A stretch of DNA of 51,888 nt from Oscillospiraceae bacterium (GTDB taxonomy: Bacteria > Bacillota > Clostridia > Monoglobales > WRAG01), in assembly GCA_009780345.1 (NCBI GenBank), contig WRAG01000013.1, forward strand, positions 1 through 51,888, in the 5' to 3' direction. Below the pieces are notes generated by a model. That model did not search any database. It saw only the letters and a list, made by a program, of their open reading frames with translations, and was not told where the DNA came from. The position numbers and the translations under genes are program-made. Below, piece after piece: positions 45,387 to 51,888 of the stretch; the first letter of the stretch is position 1; each line of letters opens with the position of its first letter.

Positions 45387-47600
45387 TTAAACATTGTGAC
45401 CTTGTCTAATATTTTGTACATTTGATTCTGAGATTTGAAAATCTGAATTCCAGGAACTATTTCCTATAACAATACCGCTTAGCACGTTTTCCAGCACAAC
45501 ATGAGAAGACCACGAAGAAAACGTATTTCCTTTAATATTGGCGTGGACTCTAGTGGAGCCTCCCCAGGTAGTGCCATTTACAGTAACTTGACTTATAAGG
45601 TTGTCGGTTATATTAAGTGAACCCGCAGCATTCTGAAACCTTATGTCGCCTGAGCTAAAACTGTTAGCTGAAATGTTTATATGCGCTGACCAATCAGGAT
45701 TTGTAATTATAACACCGGCTCCGTTCCAACCAAAGATATTATTGTGTATGTTTACAAATCGGCTTCCACTTGATAAGTTAATTGCTCCTGACTTAGCCTC
45801 GCAATTTTCTATGTTAAAGCGATGACACCAGGTCGAATTTACAAGCGTCCCCATATTTTCAATATGCAAATCTCTTAGTCCAAAATCAAAACTATTAACG
45901 TTAAATATGGTATTGCTGCTCCAACTAGTCAAGTAAGTGCTTCTTCCACCCATTCCTATAATTGTGCAAGGCCGATTTATATTAACAGGAGTATTTATTA
46001 AATAATTTCCGGTATGAATCAGAATTTTGCCGCCCTGCCATGATGGCAATGAATCGTGAGCCTGTTGAAGCATTGGGCCGAAGTCTCCTCCTTGATACCA
46101 GAAATCACCTTCGCCTTGAACAGTACTTATAACCACAGTAGCCGCACGTGTGCCGCTACTGTCACCACCACCGTTATTTGGAATTGCATTTACTTGCGCT
46201 TGCAATTTCCCGACGGCTGTAAGCACATTATCGTTTGCTAAAACTTGAGTAGGTGATTGAGTAGCCAACCCTGTAAGCGGAACTCTTCTTACAGATTCGG
46301 CAACTCGTTGAGGGGACCAAGAACGTACTGTTGCTGCTGAACCCGCTTGAGCTTCGGCTAATGTTGCTAAAGTCGGATTTGCCGACAATAAGGTAAACGA
46401 GCCCGAGGCATGCGTTCCTCTATATTCTATAAGATATACGCCTCCTACAAGAAACGTACCTACCGGAGTTGTTACCCCTGCCGTATTGTTGGTATTAGAC
46501 AAGAAAATACGCCGGTTGCCAAGATTGGCTCCTGTATTGTTGTTAATAACGGCAATACTAACTGATTCGGCAGTATTCGCCGCATGAATTCGAATAAAGA
46601 ATCGCATACCATCTTCATATTGCGTCACTACCGGATTTGGTCTTATTGTTAAAGCGTTTGCCGTGCCGGCGGTTACCCAGGTCTGCGGCATTGCGCTTCC
46701 GCCGCCAATGTTATCAGGCAAACGCGCCTCCGGTATTTTCCCATCGGCGTCCAATAGACGGTGACCATATACTTGTAATGTATTTGGATTGCTGTTTGTG
46801 CCTGTGCCAAGTTGAATTGCATTACTGAATGATCGTGCGTTAGCTCCTCCTGAAAAACCGGATTCGGCAATTGCGCCACTTCCAATCGCACCGCCGGATA
46901 TAGCATTAGCCCCAGCCCCGACTGCGCCTCCCCATCCCGCGTTAGCTCCAGCTCCAACCGCACCTCCTTCTGTAGTGAAAGTCGTATCTCCAACCGCGCC
47001 GCCGCCACCTGTTGATACCGCATCCCGGCCAACTGCGCCTCCTTGACTGGTTAAGGCACCTTCTCCAATGGCTCCGCCATCATCAGAAACAGCCCAATGA
47101 CCAACTGCGCCGCCGGCGGCGGCTGTGGCTCTAAAACCAACCGCTCCGCCGCCAAACTCCGCGTCTGCATTATAACCAACCGCTCCGCCTCCGAATTCCG
47201 CTATTGACATATGTCCAATCGCTCCGCTACCATCCCTTGCCATCGCATGTTGTCCAACCGCTCCGCTGCCAAATTCTGCTATCGCGTTGCTTCCAACCGC
47301 TCCGCCGTCCATTGTGCGGGCATCTTCTCCAATGGCTCCGCCATGGCGCGCTGTAGCTCTATTTCCTCCAGCATATCCTCTCCCTGTTAACTGCATTGGC
47401 TGGATTCCTGTCACGCCTTCTTCGCTTATGCCGGTTACCGTTGCTTGTGGATTGTCAATATCAACCCGATTTAGCCTCTCGACTCTTTTCTTTTTTCTTT
47501 CCATACTTGATTCCGCGCGCAATCTTTCAGAATATCTCTCACGTTCTTCAATATCACAAGCGCGGATCTTTTTTCTTTCTTCCCGTGTCATGTTTTCCAT
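45387..47600 (-). CDS. Tail-fibre-like protein with GGAVG repeat array and beta-helix domain
   Basis: A 737-residue protein without a signal peptide. Residues 1-45 are highly charged and helical. Residues about 75-260 hold some thirteen near-repeats of about 14 residues built on G-G-A-V/I-G-x-x-A, like the heads of trimeric adhesins (YadA/Hep_Hag style). Then comes GHRLLDADGKIPEARLP, a phrase common in phage tail proteins, a mixed beta region, and a C-terminal right-handed beta-helix (IEN, HNNIFG, ISANSFS and similar turns at about 510-720) as in tailspikes. It probably forms a trimeric surface-binding fibre. AAAGGAGG lies before the ATG, and a bipartite box lies about 80 bases upstream. Confidence 0.8.
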   Translation of the reverse strand: MENMTREERKKIRACDIEERERYSERLRAESSMERKKKRVERLNRVDIDNPQATVTGISEEGVTGIQPMQLTGRGYAGGNRATARHGGAIGEDARTMDGGAVGSNAIAEFGSGAVGQHAMARDGSGAIGHMSIAEFGGGAVGYNADAEFGGGAVGFRATAAAGGAVGHWAVSDDGGAIGEGALTSQGGAVGRDAVSTGGGGAVGDTTFTTEGGAVGAGANAGWGGAVGAGANAISGGAIGSGAIAESGFSGGANARSFSNAIQLGTGTNSNPNTLQVYGHRLLDADGKIPEARLPDNIGGGSAMPQTWVTAGTANALTIRPNPVVTQYEDGMRFFIRIHAANTAESVSIAVINNNTGANLGNRRIFLSNTNNTAGVTTPVGTFLVGGVYLIEYRGTHASGSFTLLSANPTLATLAEAQAGSAATVRSWSPQRVAESVRRVPLTGLATQSPTQVLANDNVLTAVGKLQAQVNAIPNNGGGDSSGTRAATVVISTVQGEGDFWYQGGDFGPMLQQAHDSLPSWQGGKILIHTGNYLINTPVNINRPCTIIGMGGRSTYLTSWSSNTIFNVNSFDFGLRDLHIENMGTLVNSTWCHRFNIENCEAKSGAINLSSGSRFVNIHNNIFGWNGAGVIITNPDWSAHINISANSFSSGDIRFQNAAGSLNITDNLISQVTVNGTTWGGSTRVHANIKGNTFSSWSSHVVLENVLSGIVIGNSSWNSDFQISESNVQNIRQGHNV

Positions 47601-47676
47601 AACTTTTTACCTCCTTTTTTGATATTATATTTGCTGCTTTTGTGTATCGCACCCCCTCCTGATTTATGCCCTCATA

Positions 47677-47711
47677 GTAAATAGGGATTCGTCGTTAATA
47701 AATATTAAACA
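47677..47711 (-). promoter_or_regulatory. Bipartite box upstream of the tail-fibre-like gene
   Basis: On the minus strand: TGTTTAA (47705-47711), 15 bases, AATCCCTATTTAC (47677-47689). Both halves and the spacing are identical to those at 48163-48197. The left half overlaps the last codons of the sigma-like gene. It may be a promoter for the sigma-like protein or an operator. Confidence 0.6.
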
Positions 47712-48142
47712 TTTTTTATATCTTTTTTTAATTTTTCAATTATTCTTTTAATTTGAATAGATATTGCGGCGGGAGACACTTCTAGCTTTTCAGAAGCTTC
47801 TTTTTGCGATAAACCTTTATAGAACAAAATAAACAAAATATCCTGCTGGTGTTTTGTTAGTCTATGTAATACGCGTTTCAACTTTATATTTTCCATATCT
47901 TCAATCCATTCGATCGGCGTGAGATATTCTTTGTGGAAAAACTCGAAGCATTCGCCATATTTGTTTATAGCGACAAGATATTCAAAAGTTTTGTCATTTT
48001 CAATTGCAAGTTCTACTGAAAATTCATATTTTTCAATTTCAGCCTGTTTTTTGTGGAAATTTAACTTTTCAAAACGCAGCCAAGCTCGGAAATATCTTTC
48101 CTTATCAATTATATCTTCTTTTTTTGTTCTTGGTCTTGGCAT
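47705..48142 (-). CDS. Sigma-70 region 4-like regulatory protein
   Basis: A 145-residue protein. The last 60 residues hold a sigma region 4-like helix-turn-helix: LTKHQQDILFILFYKGLSQK, then EASEKLEVSPAAISIQIKRI. The first 85 residues are charged and helical, with a short segment that might be a reduced region 2 (NKYGECFEFFHKEYLTPIEW). The size and arrangement recall small alternative sigma factors that control toxin or bacteriocin release genes in clostridia, and also phage late regulators. AAAGGGGGA precedes the ATG. The same bipartite DNA box lies before this gene and before the tail-fibre gene, suggesting self-control and control of the cassette. Which of the two classes it belongs to is uncertain. 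Confidence 0.75.
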   Translation of the reverse strand: MPRPRTKKEDIIDKERYFRAWLRFEKLNFHKKQAEIEKYEFSVELAIENDKTFEYLVAINKYGECFEFFHKEYLTPIEWIEDMENIKLKRVLHRLTKHQQDILFILFYKGLSQKEASEKLEVSPAAISIQIKRIIEKLKKDIKNV

Positions 48143-48162
48143 TTGTTAATTCCCCCTTTAAT

Positions 48163-48197
48163 GTAAATAGGGATTAAAATTAATAAAAAGTTAAACA
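48163..48197 (-). promoter_or_regulatory. Bipartite box upstream of the sigma-like gene
   Basis: TGTTTAA (48191-48197), 15 bases, AATCCCTATTTAC (48163-48175) on the minus strand, ending 21 bases before the start codon. It is identical in both halves and spacing to the box ahead of the tail-fibre-like gene. Confidence 0.6.
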
Positions 48198-48336
48198 GTA
48201 TAAAAAATTTAATTTAGTTGTTTTCAGACTAAATAAACATTTTTTGCTAATTAATGTTATTTATTGTCAATTTTTATCATAAATTTACCATAAAAGACAT
48301 TAATTGTAAATATTTGTAAATAATTTTCTTTGAATT
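48198..48336. other. AT-rich gap without recognisable gene
   Basis: Very AT-rich DNA upstream of the sigma-like gene. I see no reading frame, RNA or clear repeat; it may contain additional upstream control sequence. Confidence 0.5.
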
Positions 48337-48368
48337 AAAAAAAGAGCCAAGTCGTTTTCGACTTGGCT
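48337..48368 (-). terminator. Second terminator downstream of the S-layer gene
   Basis: AGCCAAGTCG/CGACTTGGCT, ten pairs with a TTTT loop and a run of seven Ts on the minus strand (with one G between). It lies 97 bases beyond the first terminator. Confidence 0.85.
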
Positions 48369-48464
48369 ATGTAGCTGAACACTATTTTTAAAATTTTAGT
48401 GATAAAAAAGAATTTGAAAATATTGAAAGTGAGTTAAATTAGAAAATTATAGGTGAAAAATAAA

Positions 48465-48490
48465 AAAAGAGCCGCTTTTGCGGCTCTTTT
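48465..48490 (-). terminator. Terminator of the S-layer type gene
   Basis: AAAAGAGCCGC/GCGGCTCTTTT, an 11-pair stem with a TTTT loop and T-rich tail on the minus strand, 26 bases after the stop codon. Confidence 0.92.
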
Positions 48491-48516
48491 CGGTTGTTTG
48501 TCTAAGTTTTTAAAGC

Positions 48517-51500
48517 TTATCTTAAAAATTCCAACGTTCTGTAGATGATTATCGCCATTTCGGCTCTCGTAATCGAATCGGTCGGATTAAAGTTTCCTGC
48601 CGGGTCGCCGCTTACGATTTCTAGCGCGCGGAACGTGTTTACCGCTTCAATCGCGTAATCGGCGATCGCCGCATAATCAACAAACGCCGCAGATGCCGTT
48701 GCTCCTGCAATTGCATCCATGTTTACCAGCATACGATAAAGCAACACAACCGCATCTTGACGAGAGATATTCAAGCCAACGCCGTAGTTTCCTGTGCCGT
48801 CGCCAAGCGAAATTCCGTGATCATACATCGTTGAAACCGCATTAAAGAACCAATCGCCCGGGTTCGCGTCTGCGAACGGAGCATCGCCATTAATTCGCTC
48901 AAGTTCGAACGCGTTAACGATGATTTGAGCCATTTGTTCGCGCGTCATTGAGTTGTTCGGCGCGAATCCGCCCGTTCCGTCTCCGCTAACTACGTTGCGG
49001 CTGTATAACCAAACGATTTGGTTAGACGCCCAGTGACCTGTTATATCGTTAAACGGAAGTTCAACCGGTTGATTATCCGGTGGCTGCGGGGTTACGTTGC
49101 TTATATTTCCAACATCCATTCCGCCGCCGGGACGGTTCCAGTTTCCTCCGCCGCCGGCACCACCGCCACCTCCGCCGCCTCCATTACCGTTACCTTGCTG
49201 CGGTGGAAGTGCTACAACCACTATCGGAATGACACCGGTTTGAGTTTCACCGTTAACAATAGCTGTGGCTGTCAGATTTATGGTTCTGTCAGTTATTTGC
49301 CTTGTAGGAGTTAAAGTAAAGCCATCTATCCTCGCTACGGATGGCGACGCTGAAGTCCATGAAGTTATAGCGTAACCTTCATGTTCTGTCGGCAATTCAA
49401 TCGGTCCTGTTATTCGAGCGGGCAATACAAGAGTTTCAAATATGTTTGTTTGACCCGGAGTGCCGTTATCTCCTCCCCCCATAGAATAGCCACCTATAAA
49501 GTTTACGCCTGTAACGCCTGCCGGGAACACAAAACGAACAAATCGCGCGCGAACCGCCGCAGACAACGTGATTAAGTTATGTCTGTCCGGCACCATTGCG
49601 CCTCCGGTATGTGCATGCGACCAAACCGAGCCGTCAGTAGAGCTATATATTCTTACTCCGCTAACATTCACGCCTTCATATACTATCGCAAACTCAGAGA
49701 AAACTGTGTCGCCAATTGTATCAAGCGTAATTGTTCTGTCGTTTTCAATTATAGACCATCGGGTGTTTACGTCATCATTTACCGCAAGCCTTTTAGTTCT
49801 GCCCGCGTTTTCGTCGACAACCGTCGCTGTTACAAAACGGTCACTTCCGGGAGTACGGATTATTGTGAAGTAGAAAGCTTGACTCACTTCTACTCCATCA
49901 TCGATAAACGCTGTAATTCTCGCGTTTACATCTCTGCCGTGCTGACGATTGATAATTACGTTTACATATCCGTCGCCCGCAGTTCCGATTCGGGTTATTG
50001 TCGGGTCTGCCGCAACCCAGCTGATGTTGGTTTGTTCAGCTATGGTCGGAAGAGTGAAGTTGCTTGTCGCAACCATTCTGTCAAATGTTAAATTGTTAAG
50101 TAACCATTCAAAATATCCCGCGTCAGAGCTTATTCCAAGCGCGATAACGTTTATCGTTTTCGTTTGTGACGCGCCGCCTGCCGTTACTGTCGCCGTAAGG
50201 GTTACGGGCGTATCGTTTTGCGGACGAGTAAGCGCGCCGGCCGCGTCGATAACATTCGGTTGGCTTGAAGTCCAGGCAATTACCGGATCAGTATATCTCC
50301 ATGAAGTGAACATGTCCAAATCTTCGCGGATACGTTCAACATTGCCTACATATATCGTTTCAGGAGATATATGGTTTATGGTTGACGCCAAAGCGTCGCT
50401 AAACGAAACGGCGATTATCGCGGGGCGCAAGTCAGAAGTGACCGTTGCCGCCGCGCCGTGGAATTCTGCAGTTGATACAATCGTAAAGGTTTGAGTTGAC
50501 GCACCATTAGCTAAAATCCCCGGTAATAGGTCGCCGACGTAAACGCTGCCGCTTTCATCGAGCAATCTTGTGACGCCGTTAACTGTAACGCTGTCTCCGG
50601 GCGTAAATTCGCCGTTAAGCGGAACCAATCTCAACCAAACCGAGTCTAAGTTGCTTACATTAGCCAAAGCCGCCGATAAATTGGCAGTCACCGTAGAAGT
50701 TCCGGTAAGAATTTCGCCTCCGCCCACTTCAACCGGGGTTGTAGCTGTCGCATGCGCGGGATTCGCGCGATTCGCAAGTACGGTCAAGTTAAATTCTCTT
50801 TGCAAAGAGTGGATGTGGTTCGGCCCGGTAAACGGATCATGGTGAGAGAAAGTCGCGGTCAGGGTAACATCTCTATCGCTTTCTCCGAATGCCGGTCTGT
50901 TTACAAATCCCGCCGCGTCGATTATACTGTTATCAGATGATTGCCAGCTTATAGAAACGCCGTTGGGGCGTGATGTCGGCAAGTTTAGGTTCTTTGATAT
51001 ATTTCTGTGATCTTCTGAAGAAATATATCCATAGTTAACTTCGTCAATCGCATCATTTACCCGGCTCATCGCGTCGGTTATAAGTCCGACTCTCATAATC
51101 GGCTCGCCCGGCAATCTTGACATTCCGGTTATTGTCATACCACCGCGGGGACCGCCCCATGGATTAGCAACACCGGGTGAGGTAAACACGGTATAAAACA
51201 ATGATAATCTAACAGTTACGCCGGTTTCGTCGGGATATCTTTCTAAGAATTCTCTAATGCTAAAATTGGCTTGTGGAGATGTTCTTTCCCACAAGTCGCC
51301 TGTAAGCAAAGGTCCGCGGGCGCTAGGCGAGAATCGACTGACAACATAACGCGCGTCAGTTCTCATCGAACTGTTTATTCCTCCGCCCGGTGTCGGCACT
51401 ACAACCGATACGCCGGGACCGTCTAATGTTCTGTAATCAAAATGAGCCAAATGCGGCGGCATTAAGTATACACCCGCCGGTTGTGCGCCCGTACCCATAA

Positions 51501-51822
51501 TATTCATTTTAATTCTAACTTCTTGAATATCAACTTCGTTATTTCTATATTGCGCCAGCAATTCTTCGCCAAACTCAAAGCGCAAAAAGATTTCTCTTAT
51601 CGCCGAACCACCGCCGCCATCAAAAACAAGCTGCGACCTTGTTCGCGGAGGACCCATTTCACGAGTATAACAGCCATACTCAAGACGTATTGTGTTCCAC
51701 AACCAAGCCTGGTTTTCCATGCTTGGAGTTTCGTCAGACATCATTGCCATTGCAGGCATACTAAATGGAATCAGAGCGAGAACCATGGTGAGAATTACAA
51801 TTAAAGCAAGAAATTTTTTCAT
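48517..51822 (-). CDS. Large S-layer type protein with Ig-like domains and three C-terminal SLH repeats
   Basis: The 1101-residue precursor has a signal peptide (FLALIVILTMVLALIPF, ending AMA). A beta-rich N-terminal region of about 220 residues follows, then several Ig-like segments of the 'atrophied' type (VSISWQSSDNSIIDAAGFVNRP; VIAWTSSQPNVIDAAGALTRP; ISWVAADPTITRIG; ITSWTSASPSVARIDG). A discoidin-like stretch lies around residues 660-780. A Gly-rich linker (GNGGGGGGGGAGGGG) leads to three SLH repeats from about residue 925: NDITGHWASNQIVWLYSR, DANPGDWFFNAVSTMYDHG and DYAAIADYAIEAVNTFRALE. The SLH repeats bind pyruvylated secondary wall polymer, so this is an anchored surface protein. TAAGGAGGGTATT precedes the start codon. 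Confidence 0.9.
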   Translation of the reverse strand: MKKFLALIVILTMVLALIPFSMPAMAMMSDETPSMENQAWLWNTIRLEYGCYTREMGPPRTRSQLVFDGGGGSAIREIFLRFEFGEELLAQYRNNEVDIQEVRIKMNIMGTGAQPAGVYLMPPHLAHFDYRTLDGPGVSVVVPTPGGGINSSMRTDARYVVSRFSPSARGPLLTGDLWERTSPQANFSIREFLERYPDETGVTVRLSLFYTVFTSPGVANPWGGPRGGMTITGMSRLPGEPIMRVGLITDAMSRVNDAIDEVNYGYISSEDHRNISKNLNLPTSRPNGVSISWQSSDNSIIDAAGFVNRPAFGESDRDVTLTATFSHHDPFTGPNHIHSLQREFNLTVLANRANPAHATATTPVEVGGGEILTGTSTVTANLSAALANVSNLDSVWLRLVPLNGEFTPGDSVTVNGVTRLLDESGSVYVGDLLPGILANGASTQTFTIVSTAEFHGAAATVTSDLRPAIIAVSFSDALASTINHISPETIYVGNVERIREDLDMFTSWRYTDPVIAWTSSQPNVIDAAGALTRPQNDTPVTLTATVTAGGASQTKTINVIALGISSDAGYFEWLLNNLTFDRMVATSNFTLPTIAEQTNISWVAADPTITRIGTAGDGYVNVIINRQHGRDVNARITAFIDDGVEVSQAFYFTIIRTPGSDRFVTATVVDENAGRTKRLAVNDDVNTRWSIIENDRTITLDTIGDTVFSEFAIVYEGVNVSGVRIYSSTDGSVWSHAHTGGAMVPDRHNLITLSAAVRARFVRFVFPAGVTGVNFIGGYSMGGGDNGTPGQTNIFETLVLPARITGPIELPTEHEGYAITSWTSASPSVARIDGFTLTPTRQITDRTINLTATAIVNGETQTGVIPIVVVALPPQQGNGNGGGGGGGGAGGGGNWNRPGGGMDVGNISNVTPQPPDNQPVELPFNDITGHWASNQIVWLYSRNVVSGDGTGGFAPNNSMTREQMAQIIVNAFELERINGDAPFADANPGDWFFNAVSTMYDHGISLGDGTGNYGVGLNISRQDAVVLLYRMLVNMDAIAGATASAAFVDYAAIADYAIEAVNTFRALEIVSGDPAGNFNPTDSITRAEMAIIIYRTLEFLR

Positions 51823-51888
51823 AATACCCTCCTTATTTTAAGGTTTACGCCAAATTACGCAATCTTGGGAGAGTTATCGAAATCTTGA

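Noticed and set aside
43780-48142. Complete prophage
   Set aside because: No integrase, repressor, portal, capsid or packaging genes and no clear attachment-site duplication.
1-51888. CRISPR array or rRNA genes
   Set aside because: No regularly spaced direct repeats with unique spacers and no rRNA-like sequence were found by eye.

Overview
The window looks like part of a chromosome from a Gram-positive, Clostridia-type anaerobe of moderate GC content. The evidence is consensus Shine-Dalgarno sites, several TTGACA-17-TATAAT type promoters, a tetrahydrofolate riboswitch on an ECF folate transporter gene, a Spo0A-like response regulator, and many secreted proteins with S-layer homology (SLH), stalk or discoidin-type domains. 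No species can be named from the sequence alone.

Bases 1-9000 are mostly minus-strand housekeeping genes: a stalk-domain protein, tmk and valS in one overlapping operon; the riboswitch-controlled folT-folC pair; and an SPFH-domain gene with a small Arc-like gene. Two stretches (1-333 and 8090-8989) carry no convincing gene and are instead dense with hairpins. Bases 9000-17000 hold a cyclic beta-1,2-glucan synthase split into two coupled reading frames. Bases 17100-20700 hold an MBL-fold hydrolase, an AgrC-like histidine kinase, a 27-residue peptide gene with its own terminator, and a Spo0A-like response regulator. After an SGNH hydrolase gene, bases 21800-27330 carry a complete branched-chain amino-acid type ABC importer (livKHMGF order) whose intercistronic gaps contain large palindromic elements. 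A DUF554 membrane protein and tRNA-Pro(CGG) follow.

Bases 28500-43600 are a surface and secretion region: an SLH-like secreted protein, an ECF sigma factor with its anti-sigma factor and a stalk protein, a beta-propeller/repeat protein, a secreted lipase, an SLH-rhodanese fusion and a large GH27 glycosidase. At least four of these end in a similar C-terminal beta-sandwich finishing in a hydrophobic/aromatic strand.

Bases 43780-48142 are a compact phage-derived cassette: a sigma-like regulator, a tail-fibre-like protein with a glycine-rich repeat array, a small unknown protein, a holin-like membrane protein, and an amidase fused to an SLH domain. Capsid, packaging and integrase genes are absent. 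The same bipartite DNA box, with identical internal spacing, precedes both the regulator and the tail-fibre gene. This is the best candidate here for an undescribed system: a self-regulated lysis or holin-dependent release module for a surface protein. The window ends with a large S-layer type protein carrying three SLH repeats.
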